From NCBI GenBank assembly GCA_001939145.1, contig LSRX01000814.1:122283-186282 (forward strand): a stretch of 64,000 bases of DNA. Direction: 5' to 3'. A model generated the notes under the pieces. The model was given only the letters and a program-made list of their open reading frames with translations, was not told where the DNA came from and did not search any database. This DNA is from Symbiodinium microadriaticum. Lineage: Eukaryota; Sar; Dinophyceae; Suessiales; Symbiodiniaceae. Shown here one piece after another: positions 45,930 through 57,236 of the stretch. The position numbers and the translations under genes were made by a program. The first letter of the stretch is position 1, and every line of letters starts with the position of its first letter.

Positions 45930-48420
45930 GTGTCGCCACCCGAAACGTCACCACCAGACACTCCCCATACATCCGAGAGTCTCCTCGGCATCGTCCGAGA
46001 CAGGGCCACCAAAGCCTAGCCTGCCTCAACCTTGTCAGCAAACGAGACTCACTGGGGGAATCGCCACAGAGGCAATTGTTGCAGCGTGGAGTTTGGCTTA
46101 AGGCTTTCGGGCTAGGGGTTCGTCCACTCTAACTCTCTGCTGGGCACGAGCAGGACCGAGTCGCGGGACGTGTGGAAACGGGTGATCGGCGCGCCCTTGG
46201 AGTTGAAGGGAGTCTTCAGACCCTCCCCGATTAGGGGGAAGGAAGCTGAAGGGACCAGAAGACCCAAAACCTTACGAAACCTAAGCGGTAGAGTTCGAGC
46301 CCCGAAAAGGGTACCTGTATAATCTTGAAAGTTTGGGTGTAGGGTTTAGGGCACGAGCGTGAAAAGTAATCCGAATGCATTTTTCAGCATCACTCCACAA
46401 GAAAAAAAAGGATTCCGCATGCAACCGTGGCTGCCAACCGGCGTAGGCCCTAAGCCGTCATACAGTAGCAAAGCTGAAGTTCTTGTTGTGTTCTTGCCCG
46501 GGCATAGTCGACGACACTATGTCGCGCTGCTGGCAGACACTTTGCTTGAAATCTTCAGCCGGTGCAAGACGGAAACGGTTTTCTGGTACTAATTAATCGA
46601 CGTCCATCGATTGCACAATAGCGCGTCTGTCGGTCATCATGGGTGCCACGCCAAAGGGTGCCAGGCACCCCCGCGACGACACCACGGAGAACGATCAATT
46701 GCACTTCGTGCGCTGTTCGAGCAGACATTCTTTGGATAAACGCTGAGCCACGCACACAGCTTCCCTACTCAAACCCCCTCGCCATTGAGTGGCGTCTCAG
46801 GTGCGACTGCTTCAAATCCACAGAATCGGGGCTTCCGCTTAGAGGCTCCGAATTCCGAATCACAAGATGCAAGACCATGGGAGTGCGGAAGCCCGGACTG
46901 ACCTACTGCAGAAGCTTAATGCTTGCCGTTCGCGATTCGACCCGATGCCATGTGACCAGAAGGCCCAAACTCTCTGCACTTTACACTCTTATCAGACACG
47001 ATGGGCCATCCGACAAAACGACGGCTTGACATCTGTTCGGAACAAACCGAACATCAGCGGGACACATCTCAGAGACAAATTCCATCTCGAGCTGAAATCA
47101 TAAACATCAGGGTGAGATTGCGTACCCTGACTTCAAGGGCCGGGTCTTCGGCTGTCAGGCACCCGCAGATCAAGTCTCGCTACAAAACAATAAGAACTTC
47201 CAAGCTTTGCTTTACCCCGCCGGAACTACCTGGCCCCGGTTCTCCCACGCCATGGCCGTGGTGGCTTGCTGAGCTATAGGCGGCCGCAAACTTCACATAC
47301 AAGGGACTTTCAAATTTAGGTGTCCTGCGTTGTTGGGCAGGCCGCCTGTCCTTCGGCCACGGGTGAAAACAAATCAGGTGTGAAACGGCTTGAACTGGAC
47401 GCACGGCCACGCGCTTGGCGCCGAATGCCAAACAGAATCAAAGTTGAGTTTCTGAGCACGAGATTACTGCTGCTCTGAGGGGGAACTGAAACTCCCCTCA
47501 AGAGGGGGCCCCAAGGCCCTTGTATCACGATCACAGGGTCAAAGTGAGCAAGGGAGCAGCTCCCAACGAGTGTCCATTGAGAAGCTGCTGACCTCAGATA
47601 AACAACATCGAAAGAGAAGGTCTTTCATGACAACGGTCACGATTGTTCTAACATGTAGTCGTGGTGGTACAGTAGTCTGATGTGTAGACATGCTAGAAGG
47701 CGTAGGAGTAGCCGTGGTAGTTCCTGTCGTCGTAGCTCCTGCTCCTGCTATTCCCCACCGCCTTCCGCGGAGGCAATGATGTCGCTGTCGTGACAATCCG
47801 GCTTTGGTTCTCAAGCTACTTGAGCCGCCGAGCTCTTCTTTTCTTCTTGGCGCAGGTGCACCCTTTATGTTTTGGGGGCCGCATTTCTGAGTAGGGACAC
47901 GCTCGGCGTTGGCGCGGCCGCATCGATTTTTTCTCCCCTTCCGTGCTTGGCTTTGATGTGCTCCAACAGAGCAGCACAATTGCGCATATTAGCTCTGGAA
48001 CCTTTATGAAGCCCTGTTCCATCTTTACTCCTCCAATGAGAGCGTGCATGCGGTGTTCCAGCGCAAGACATGCTACCACCCCTCTTACTCTCGCGCTGCC
48101 GAGGATCTACAGTCGAAAGACAAGTGACACGAGTAAATACGAGTTGCCCTAGCCATGAAGTACCGAACTCCCCTTTACTAGGCGGGTCTACTTATCGGGG
48201 GCTTTCCAAGCGACCGTGCGAAATGACCCCGTCATCGTTCGTGTGTTTCACCTGCCAAAGGGTGGCAACACAACACCTGCACACCGACATCGCAAAACTG
48301 CCTGCAAACACCAGAAGTCGGACCCCTTGACAGGGTTTCAGGTCCTTGCAGAGCAGAGTCTCTTCAAGGCCGACAGAGAGACGAACAGAGCATTCGGGGG
48401 CCGTCAATGGACATCTCCCC
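45930..48420. other. mostly non-coding, some coding-like segments
   Basis: Minus-strand readings at about 46755-46560 and about 47990-47865 (NMRNCAALLEHIKAKHGRGE) and a Thr/Pro/Ser-rich reading at about 47760-47650 look protein-like. Plus-strand 46470-46592 also reads smoothly. No domains or splice sites could be established. Confidence 0.3.
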
Positions 48421-48424
48421 AGTC

Positions 48425-48536
48425 TATATATATATATATATATGTATATATTTATATATATTTATAATTATATATATATATATATATTTATAATTATATT
48501 TATATTTATATTTATATTTATATTTATATTTATATT
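48425..48536. repeat. (TA)n and (TTTATA)n microsatellite
   Basis: TA runs followed by about eight TTTATA-type hexamers. Confidence 0.95.
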
Positions 48537-49084
48537 TCTCCATTGTCAATTATCTCGATCAAGAGAGAAGGGCCTTCTTGGGAACTTTGATGGTCTTGGT
48601 GGGTGCCGGAAAAAGGGTCCGGCTGCCCCTGTAGAAAAGCACCTTGGTCTGCTCTTGGGTTTCGCTTCAGAGGCTCGGATCTTCGAGCACTGAAGAATCG
48701 AAAGCTGTACCGAGTTTGCTCCGAGAGACAGGTTTGCACTCGTCCGGCACGCTGGAATGCATCACGCTGTTGTTCCTCTACTTTGCCAGGACTCACAGGC
48801 GGCTTCCGGCCGGAAACACAGGAAAATGTTTCTGAGAGCGTCCGAGCTTCCGATAGTACTCGATGGCTTCGCTCAACCCCTGATGCCGCGCGCACCAGCA
48901 AACCTCAGCGACTTGAACCTGGCATCCGGTGCGCGAGTTGCGGGGTGCCAGGTATTGAGTTGGACCGGCATCGAGTTCCGGAGCCTTGCGAGATTAAGAT
49001 TCTAAATGCTCTTGTTGAAAGGGTCTCTGCTGCGGGTTCTGCATGTCCAGCATGGGTCATGCTCACTGAATCCGTACTTCCGCT
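48537..49084. other. coding-like on both strands, unresolved
   Basis: A minus-strand frame ending at 48530 (RKPPVSPGKVEEQQRDAFQR region) and a plus-strand frame at 48757-49005 both look protein-like. At most one is real. Confidence 0.25.
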
Positions 49085-49408
49085 CTATTTCCGCCATCTT
49101 CCGCCCAAGGAACGCTGGGGAACCCCCAGTTCTTGAAGCCTGAGAAGTGCTTCCAAAAGCGGTTTACCGTGTCCTTGGTTTCTGTTTAGAAAGAGAACAA
49201 GCAGGATCCTTTTGTGTTGTTCCTCCTCGAAAACATTATGGAACCGTACTTCACAACAAGTAAAAAGGATGCCTGACGTTGACCAAGTGTCTGTATCTTG
49301 AAAGTTGATGAAGGCATAGCACAAGGAGACCTTCTCCTGGCAAATTACCGCGGCCATGGAAAGTTGGATTATGGCTGCAAAAAAGGATTCTGCTAGAGCT
49401 TCTATCAT
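49085..49408 (-). CDS. unassigned ORF of 107 codons
   Basis: The reading is globular-protein-like throughout, with alternating hydrophobic and charged segments (IEALAESFFAAIIQLSMAAV, FEEEQHKRILLVLFLNRNQG) and a basic end. The region is AT-richer than its neighbours. It may be one exon or two exons read through. No family recognised. Confidence 0.4.
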   Translation of the reverse strand: MIEALAESFFAAIIQLSMAAVICQEKVSLCYAFINFQDTDTWSTSGILFTCCEVRFHNVFEEEQHKRILLVLFLNRNQGHGKPLLEALLRLQELGVPQRSLGGRWRK

Positions 49409-49849
49409 CGGGAATTTTTACGTGGTGTGGTCTTTAGACCTTTTGGTCGCGGAGGTTTGAGTGTTTCGGGTCGTAGCGGTCGGGCCAGGAGGGCCCATAG
49501 ACACCGAAATCCCAAAAATGAACTGGTAACGCCGAGAAAGGCTCCTTGAAGCAAAGCGGGACGTAAAGAAAGTCGAAGGTGCCGGCAAAGCCTTAGACTC
49601 AGAGCTCTGCCACTGCTGAAAAGCTCTCTTCTCACAGAAACAGAAAGGCCGTGTAGTACCAAGGAATTGTTGCTCACGGCGACTATAAGGATGTAAGGGT
49701 CATCCGGATTTACAGATCGGACTGATCACAGATTGACCGAAGAAATGATCAGAACACATCGCTTGTAGGGTTGGGGAGCTCACTTAAGAGGCAGCGAAGC
49801 TTGCTGGTGGTCGGCCTTCTGACTCCCGCCGGTGCTGATACCCCTAGTG

Positions 49850-50068
49850 GTGGACAGCAGGCCCTGGGCTTCCCTCGCCGGTCTTGCTGCCAGCGCTCTA
49901 GACGCTAGATTGTCGCCGGAGCAGACCCATCCAAACCAGGTAGCATGTGCATCCAAGAAACCGAACGGAAAGACAGGTGGAGAGAAGTCTAAACTCTGCC
50001 AAGACACCCTCCCTCGCCAGCAAATAGATCAAGCGCCCACGAGAGAAACATGGGGGAAGGTTGCGTAG
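49850..50068 (+). other. coding-like plus-strand segment
   Basis: The plus frame ASLAGLAASALDARLSPEQT onward is polar and protein-like up to a stop at 50068. No start codon, splice sites or domain are evident. Confidence 0.3.
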
Positions 50069-50439
50069 CATCACCTGCAGAAGCTCAAAAAGTCAAATTG
50101 AAATGCGCGAGGGCTGTGAAGGCTCCAGGGCTCTTTCGGGGGTTGCCTACCACCGCGAGACTCCGAGAGTGTAATTCTATGAGTCTCAAGCTTTGATTGC
50201 CCCGTCTCTGCATATGGCTTCGAAGATTTCTAGCCCGGGGTACCAGTACAAGGATACCCATCCAGATGTGTTGGCAACCGGCAGAGCTCATCCTGAACAT
50301 AAGGTCTGGGTCGAGTGGTGTGTCATGTTGGCTTCAGGCAACGGCAACCCTGGAACCCATCTGCCGCTTCTGGACAAACCCGGGCCAGATACAAGTTGAA
50401 GACCGCAGAGCATGACTGAAACAGGCAACAGTACAGATG

Positions 50440-50774
50440 ATTAACAAACTATTCTACCTATTTATCTCTTCCTATCTACCGGTCGATCTACCTACCTATC
50501 CATCGATCTATCTGTATGTGTACATATATGTCATATGTATACATATATATCTATATATATGTATGTATATGTATATACATATATATATGTATGTGTATAT
50601 ATATATATATATATATGTATATGTATATGTGACATGAATAGAAACACTGCATCTGCACATATGTACATATGTACATGCATACGTACATACATATGTACAT
50701 ACATACATGCATGCATACGTACATACATACATACATACATACATACATACATTCCTTCATTCACTCAGTCATAC

Positions 50775-50805
<31 letters not shown>

Positions 50806-50831
50806 CATACATACGTACATACATACATACA

Positions 50832-50863
<32 letters not shown>

Positions 50864-50890
50864 AACATACAGACATACATACATACATAT
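50440..50890. repeat. 450-bp composite microsatellite (TATC, TA, ATGT, ATAC)
   Basis: Successive tracts: CTAT/CTAC phrases (about 50455-50510), TA/TATG runs (about 50520-50625), then ACAT/ATAC units up to about 50888, with a short interruption (ttccttcattcactcagtca) at 50750-50770. All ORFs here are artefacts. Confidence 0.95.
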
Positions 50891-52394
50891 GCTCATACAA
50901 TTACTTAACTTGAGCAGTTTACACCTTACACGAGCGACTATGCATGTGGCACGGGTGCTGACTCTGGTCGAAACTCCAGTTGCCAACAGAACGGGGGTTC
51001 TCTTAGTTTGGGCCCCCTGCTAGAAACATGTCCCTATTTAGGGGTCTATATGGGGGTCCAAGCTTTTCTGGAACGCTTTAGGGAATCGGATCTTTGGTGC
51101 CTGAAATTCGCCGGGCTTCTCGCTACTTGTCACTACTGGGCTCCAAGAACCCATCAAGAGAGCCTAGAACGCTAGTGCAGGTGAGCTTTTGTTTTGTCTT
51201 GGAATCATCAAAGAAAGGAGCGATTTCATGATCGGGGTGCCGTTGTCCACTCTTCGGAGCTCGCGATCCATTGCTGAAAAGTGGTCGTCCTGCACGGTTG
51301 TGGGACACTTTTAGCCCACGGCCCAAGCCCACCTCCACCCCCTAGGCCCCTGGGGTCCGCAAATCACCCAAACAAGCATCGCATCTTTGACAGGTGATTT
51401 GGGGAACGGCATCGGGGATTCCGGGGGTGGGTTTGCGGGTGGCTGAAATGACAGAGCTCTTGGGGTTGCGGGATTGATGTTCCTGTCACCTACAGCTCAC
51501 CAGTAGGCCCCTTCTGCCTCAATGAACAGTGTGTCACGGGAATTGAGTAAGCCGACTGAATTTGAGGACGTGACGAGCAACACCTGCCCGAGCCAAAGCC
51601 TCTCCTGCTCTGGAGCTGTGGGACTTCTTGCGATTGCGAACGAGGCTGCTGACTCGCCGCCTCCAGAAAGCAGAGGCAGAGTAGGAGCTTAGGACTAGGA
51701 GCTTTGGGCTTCGGGCCTTCGGGGTTCGCAATGTTGGAGTTTGGAGTTCGAGAGCTCTAAGCTTTGGGCGTTTTGGTCTGAGGTTTGAGGGCTACGCGGT
51801 AGCGGAACCATGGGTCCCCAACTCTGCTGCGCAGAGATAGGCTGCCGGTGCAATTCAAAGTCCCGCTGCCTGCTCTGCGCTGCCATGAAGTCATGAAGAT
51901 GTGGAGATTGAGGCTAACGGTTAAAGCCTGGACCGTAAAGCTTACAGTTTCCAGGCCTGTAGCAGCGACACAATTGGCATCTCGTCATCGCTTGCCCAGG
52001 TGGTGGAGGACTGACTACCTGACCAGGTTGAAAAGTTCGGGATGCCCCTGCCCAGGTCAGGGCGCTAGGAAACCAGTCTAGATCTGCCGATGGTGGCCCA
52101 TGCTGCCCGGATACCCGAAGAGGAGGCACGCAGTCCAGTGCTCCGTGCACCGCTTGAGTGAGATCGACTTCTTAAGAGGAAGAAGAGAAGCTCAAGAGCC
52201 CCCCCGGGCATTGCACACCTCTCCACTCGACAATCCCAGGCACAGGCCTCATCTTTCAAATGTCCTTGCATCCTGTAAACACTGTGAAGTAAAGAGAAGC
52301 TCAGACCGAAGACATCGGGAAGAAGGCGAACACTGTGTGGCAATCCTGAAGCCCAAATCTGCCGAAGCGCTGTCGGTCAACGCCATATCATGGC
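50891..52394. other. mostly non-coding
   Basis: A minus-strand reading at about 51320-51123 (PDHEIAPFFDDSKTKQKLTC) looks like an exon. The rest shows no coding pattern. Confidence 0.3.
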
Positions 52395-52572
52395 CACTGT
52401 GGTAGCCGGGCAGCGGCGGAGTCGCTCGCTGCATCTGCTGGAAATACCTTTGAGGAGTGCTGGGAGTTCCGTGCGACGTCGGCTAGCCTAAAAAAACAAA
52501 TCGCAGGTGAAGACTTCGAACTCTGCTCTCCCTCCTTGCACTTCAACGAAAGCCACGAAATCTCATCCAAGT
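52395..52572 (+). CDS. internal exon of an unassigned plus-strand gene
   Basis: After an acceptor (agccgggcag) the plus frame reads AAESLAASAGNTFEECWEFR, then SASLKKQIAGEDFELCSPSL and HFNESHEISSK, before a possible GT donor at 52573. Acidic, balanced composition and absence of low complexity support coding. The frame stays open to about 52700. Neighbouring exons were not found. Confidence 0.45.
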
Positions 52573-52699
52573 CTGGGTTGTTTGCACACCTACTTATTGT
52601 CGCCTCGTCTTGTATTCTTGACTCCGAGTTGCTTCATACTTCCGTGCATCGGCACATGGAACATGACCTCCTGTTCTGCCTACTCCTGCGGAAACCTTG

Positions 52700-53160
52700 A
52701 ACATCACATCTGAGGCGTGCAAGCACTGCAAAGTGGGTCAATAGCCACCGACCCAGCGAAGCTGCCGTTCACCCGTCAGAAAGGATCTTCGTTTGGCTGC
52801 TTTACCAGGAGATGCCTTCAACTCAACACACAGAAAGAAACAAAGTCCTTGAAACCCAAATCATCCCTTGAAGTCAGGCCGGTAGGATCGACTGCATCGA
52901 GTTTCCTGCGCTGCACTTCTGCACTTGAACTTCGCAAGACTGGCGCTAAGCCCCAAACTGAAGCGATAAGCAGGTGGGCTCCTGTCAGCCGGACTACGAA
53001 GACTGCTGAGCCTCCGACTGGGCCGTGACTCTGATGTGCAAAGAGCAACTGAAGGAGCTTGATCTGAAAAACTTCTTTTCTGCACCCAGCTCATCAGAGG
53101 CTCATCATTCAGGCCCGGTATCGCTTGTCAGACAGAGCTTGGAGAGATCCTTCAACAAGC
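52700..53160. other. no assignable feature
   Basis: Several frames are open but none reads convincingly. It lies between the plus-strand exon and the 3' end of the glycosyltransferase-like gene. Confidence 0.3.
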
Positions 53161-53165
53161 TGACT

Positions 53166-54341
53166 CTAAAATGGCTGCAGTATGTGCGACCCATTTAGGG
53201 AGCTGCCACACTTTTGCTTGATGGATCCACCACCCTCAATATAGCCGCATCCACGGGATTGCTCCATGTGATAAGCACCGTAAACTGAAGACAAAGGCAG
53301 GCCGCGCAGTGCCAACGGGCAAACAGGCACACCTTTCTGAAGTAACACGGTTGTAAATTGAGCTTCCGGAAAGCTGGGCGGCATCTTTGGCCAAGATGGC
53401 AGGGCTGGCAAGGGCTCACGGGGCGACCCTTGACCCTGCCAAATGCGCAAAAACACATCTCTGCCTGCAACGAAGGCCATATCATCCACCATGAAATCCC
53501 GGGTGTTGTCTTTATGACTGGCTTGGGGCAAGTTCCCTTTGCAGCAATCTTTGCTGCAGTAACAGTATGAAAGATGCTCATTCGTGAGGCCTTCAATGTG
53601 GTTAGCTGAACGCACGCGACTCAGGAAACATCCAACTTTCAGCGCTCTTACGGGGTTTGGGATATCCGTCAGCGTGAGGAAGTCGGGTCGGATCTTCATG
53701 AAGACGGAATACCGAAGGTTACACTTTGCCTCCCTCTGGAGGACAAGTTGAAGGCAGCTCCTCAGTCTCATCCTCTGATTTGGTGCATCGAAAGCAAACG
53801 CTGCAGTCACCCAAGATGGCATCTCGCCGGCAAGTTGCTCCGTGCACACGAAATATTCAGGTATAAATCCAAAAGACTTCAATGGCTCCAGCACGTGGAC
53901 CTGCTGTGATTTGGAGATTGTGGAGATCCCTTTGCGAAGAAGGGCTGCACGACCAGTTTCGTTGAACTCCTTTAGCCAGAGCGTTTTGCTACTGCTGATG
54001 GGATCAAGGAAATTCCCCCAGAGGCCCACCACCATGATCGCTGCGCCTGTGTGATTCGCACCTGCCGTTTCTTTGCACGCAGATGGCGCTCTGCTCCTTT
54101 TCAGGTTGATGGCGATCGATGCCTGGGCAGGCTTCGGCGCTGCCGACTGCACCCGAGCCAAGATGTCGTCGAAGTCCGAAGTCACGTTTGGGTGGCTCTG
54201 GTTTTCGGTGAGTATGATGATTGCATAGGACCGCCAAAGTTTAGATTCGAACTGCTGAGAAATTTGCATAAGCAAGAAGGTGAGAAGCGCGGTAGAGATG
54301 CATGTGCAGAGAAAGCAACGTGCGCTGCAGCAAGAGGCCAT
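53166..54341 (-). CDS. type II membrane protein, glycosyltransferase-like
   Basis: The ATG at 54341 is preceded by an in-frame TGA three codons upstream, so the start is well supported. The frame runs 391 codons to the stop at 53166 without interruption. Residues ~8-27 form one hydrophobic segment (FLCTCISTALLTFLLMQI), giving a short cytoplasmic tail and a lumenal body, the usual Golgi transferase layout. Sequons NQS, NVT, NHT, NET and NGS lie in the body. The core has IMVVGLWGNF, then FMKIRPDFLTLTDIP and MVDDMAFVAGRDVFLRIW, matching the IRPD and DDxFAxGxR patterns seen in many algal and plant glycosyltransferase-like proteins. Several Cys pairs (YCYCSKDCCK) suggest disulfides. The exact sugar activity cannot be told. 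It appears intronless. Confidence 0.65.
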   Translation of the reverse strand: MASCCSARCFLCTCISTALLTFLLMQISQQFESKLWRSYAIIILTENQSHPNVTSDFDDILARVQSAAPKPAQASIAINLKRSRAPSACKETAGANHTGAAIMVVGLWGNFLDPISSSKTLWLKEFNETGRAALLRKGISTISKSQQVHVLEPLKSFGFIPEYFVCTEQLAGEMPSWVTAAFAFDAPNQRMRLRSCLQLVLQREAKCNLRYSVFMKIRPDFLTLTDIPNPVRALKVGCFLSRVRSANHIEGLTNEHLSYCYCSKDCCKGNLPQASHKDNTRDFMVDDMAFVAGRDVFLRIWQGQGSPREPLPALPSWPKMPPSFPEAQFTTVLLQKGVPVCPLALRGLPLSSVYGAYHMEQSRGCGYIEGGGSIKQKCGSSLNGSHILQPF

Positions 54342-54760
54342 CCCATGTCATCGGATGCCATGGCCAGGTTGACCCCGTTAGACACTCGGGCCAGCGGCAG
54401 AGAAAATTCTGCAATGCTGCGACCGTCTGCGAAGGCTCAGGACTGAAAGTGTTTTCAACCCTTTCTTCCGATGTCTTGAAGGCTCTGCAACGCACTGCAG
54501 ACACTGGCTCAAGGGCGGATGCTTGCCTAGGGAAGTGCACGCTTCCTTCCCTGTTGCATAACTTGAAGTTGTACGAGTAGCTTCTAACTGACCACATGAG
54601 CTTTTAGCATTGTAAAAGATATGCAGTGGCATGGATGGCAATTCGTGACTCTCCAAAGGCCTGCGCCTACAAGTCTGAAGCACGAACAAGAACTTTCAAG
54701 AGCCTGGGCCTGGACCAGACAGTGTAGCACGAACTCCGCAAGCTTCGTCCAAACACATTA
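54342..54760. other. upstream region of the glycosyltransferase-like gene
   Basis: It contains an overlapping minus frame (AFKTSEERVENTFSPEPSQT at about 54510-54430) that may be an upstream exon of another frame or 5' untranslated sequence. No promoter motif recognised. Confidence 0.25.
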
Positions 54761-54959
54761 TTCATGCCACAGTTAAGCCGAAAATCCTCGAGTGCCTGCG
54801 ACCCGCCTCAGCTTGCCTATGTGCAGCAGTATTTCGAAGGTGGACAGCGAAGCTCTGGTGTTAGTGGTTTTCCGGGGAGGCAGAATGTGGCTTTTCCCCA
54901 CCCTTTCAGAGGCAGGACCCCTTGCCGATGCCACCAAGAACTCTGCACCGCAGGGCGTG

Positions 54960-55130
54960 GGAAAGGGGTGGGGGGCGGGCCTTCGGTCTGTGAAAAACCC
55001 GGTTCCTGCAGAAGGACCCCAACCGAACCCAGCCTGTTGCCATCGACTTTGTCGCCGTGTGCCATTTCGCGCAGGAGTCTTCGATTCTCGAGCATGCACT
55101 GCTCCCGCTCGGAAGGCGAGCACATCGGCA
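54960..55130 (-). CDS. exon-like segment, unassigned
   Basis: The minus frame reads SEREQCMLENRRLLREMAHG, then DKVDGNRLGSVG: a helical charged stretch followed by a Pro-rich tail. Protein-like, but without splice sites or recognised domain. Confidence 0.35.
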
Positions 55131-55583
55131 ATGTGAAGCATGTGAGGCAAATGCGTGTCCGACCCAGAGCCGGCGAAAGACGCAGAAACGTTGCCGAATG
55201 CATGGCATGCCAGGTCGAGTGCAAGACAGAGTACTACAATACTACATTCGCAAGGATTATGGCCGTATCCACTACATATCTGCACCCGCACCCCTCCTGT
55301 GGCTCACATAAAAGTTGCAAGCAGTGTGGGAGATCTCACCGGCACGTCATGCAAAGTCAGCTGGAAATGGCAAAAAGCATGGGACTTTGACCATGCGACA
55401 ACGCAGGGTGTAAGGCCTTTAGAGCTGTGGCCATGGCTTCGCAGCGACGATTGACAGTATGAACAGATCGCAGTCCCTGAATCCTGCAGACGACCTTGCC
55501 CACGGTTATACATGCCGCTGTCAAGCCTTGTAACCCTGTCAAAAGATGGCCCCCACTGATGAGACTCGGGCAGGCGCGTGGAA

Positions 55584-55705
55584 CTAGCAGGGAACATCGG
55601 GAAAGCAAAGCGTCACCGTGCCGCTGCCGAACGCCATCCAGTAGTCGTCGTTGTCCTGAAGCGACAACTCAGGGTCTGTGGACACATTCCGATAAAGCTC
55701 TTGGC
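55584..55705 (-). CDS. exon-like segment with DDYWMAFG motif
   Basis: The minus frame reads ELYRNVSTDPELSLQDNDDY, continues with WMAFGSGTVTLCFPDVPC, then a TAG at 55584. An acidic loop before YWMAF faintly recalls the DGEFWMSF segment of calpain proteases, but this is too short to assign. The neighbouring frames have stops. Confidence 0.4.
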
Positions 55706-55769
55706 TCTAGCTAGATTGTGGATTTCCGAGGCCCGTAGTTCACGAAATGAAAGCCGAATTCTCCTTTGA

Positions 55770-56587
55770 ACTGTCTCCGGACTGGGGAATCACAAGGGCA
55801 TCAAGACAGTGAGACCGGCTCTACGCTTACTGGGGCGCACCTCTTTCCCTACACGGCACTCGGCGGTTCTGCTTGGAACCTTTTCGAGTCGACAAAATCT
55901 GGAAGAGTTTCTACGGCGCCCAGATGCTTAACATCTGGCTCAGGAAGGAAACCTACCCTGAAACCGACACCCCTTGTGAAGATCCAGTTACCACAGGCCC
56001 TCAATCTTCAATTCCTTAAACCCTAGAATCCTCAAACCCCAGTCTAAGACCCTTCAAGTGAGAGGTGTCCTTCTGGCAGTCGCTGCCGAGGCCGTTGATC
56101 GGAAACCTCGGCTTCGCTAGGTCCTTTTCGCACGTGCGGGGAGTGTGACGAATGATGCAGCGTCACCCCAAACCCTGCAGTGCCACATGAAGCCCGACTG
56201 CGAAAGGCCAAGCAGCGTTTTGGCTTGGAAATCGACAGAGCCGTCCCGACCACAGGGGACGTCCTGCCCGGGAACCCGAAGCTTACCATAGGGCTGTATC
56301 CTTCTTAGAAGGTTTAGGATGTGAAGGTTCCAGCTGTTGGCAGTAGGATTGTTCAGGTTCTGGGAGCAGGGTCCTAGCGCTCAGGGCTCTGAGTTCCTTG
56401 GACCTTTCAACAGCTGAAGACTCGCGGCTGTAGAATTGAAGGGTACTGCCGAAGCCTCCGGAACTCGACATTCAAACCCAAGCCAACGCAAGGGCTGCAC
56501 AGCGCTTTAGAATGGTTTCGTAGAATCATAGCCGAGGGTCATGCGACAAACCACTGCTGCTGCTGGCGCCAAGGTTGTTCTTGACGG
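55770..56587. other. non-coding
   Basis: No convincing coding. Telomere-like fragments (ccttaaaccctagaatcctc) lie near 56020. Confidence 0.4.
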
Positions 56588-56681
56588 ACACCAGATAAAT
56601 CCTCATGGGGCGTTGGGGCTGCGGTTCCACTGTGACACCAGATAATTCCTCATGGGGCGTTGGGGCTGCGGTTCCACTGTG
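56588..56681. repeat. 47-bp tandem duplication
   Basis: acaccagataaatcctcatg and the following 27 bases (56588-56634) are repeated at once (56635-56681) with a single difference (aaatc versus aattc). Near-identity means the duplication is recent. Confidence 0.9.
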
Positions 56682-57012
56682 GAATTTTGAAGTGGCTTCG
56701 AAAGTTGAGGCCTTTGGGGACATCGCCAGGCACCTGACAAGTGACGAGCTCGGTGCTAGAGAGTTTTTGACATCTGTGAACCCAAGGGCTCAAAGCTCTG
56801 AGACTCTTGGACCTCTTAACCTGGGCAAGCGTCTTTTGCGGCATCTTGGTTTCAATGTTCACGTATCCATCGCTGGGACTCCAGTCGAAGCTGAACTCGC
56901 CCCCCGGTGGCACTACTTGCCACGTTTTTCCACCCTGAGCTGATGGAAACAGAAACCCATGACGTCTGAAGGTCGCACAACTGCTTGGACACTGGAGGAC
57001 CAACCTGCAGAC

Positions 57013-57045
<33 letters not shown>

Positions 57046-57046
57046 C
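57013..57046. repeat. (GA)n microsatellite, possible 3' tail of the LINE
   Basis: About 14 GA units plus acagag phrases. It sits about 190 bp beyond the LINE stop codon on its 3' side, where a non-LTR element would carry its simple-repeat tail. Confidence 0.8.
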
Positions 57047-57236
57047 TTTTTGACTTTGCATTCGCGGAACCGTCCCCTGGTCCCATGCGCGGCACTGGTG
57101 ACACGCCGTGTGAAACGACGCGGCTAAGCTAGAGCTGTGAAAAAACACATCACCAAAGGAAGGCTGAGTAGCCCTGTACAAGAGCACTAACTGGAGTGAA
57201 GATTCACTCATGGTTCGGCGAACCCTGGAACTCGAG
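57047..57236 (-). other. 3' region after the LINE stop codon
   Basis: Non-coding on the LINE strand apart from chance frames. It probably represents the element's 3' UTR, reaching the GA tract. No poly(A) is seen. Confidence 0.4.

Noticed and set aside
50437..50986. Seven overlapping Tyr/Ile/His-rich ORFs
   Set aside because: Simple-sequence DNA; no real codon pattern.
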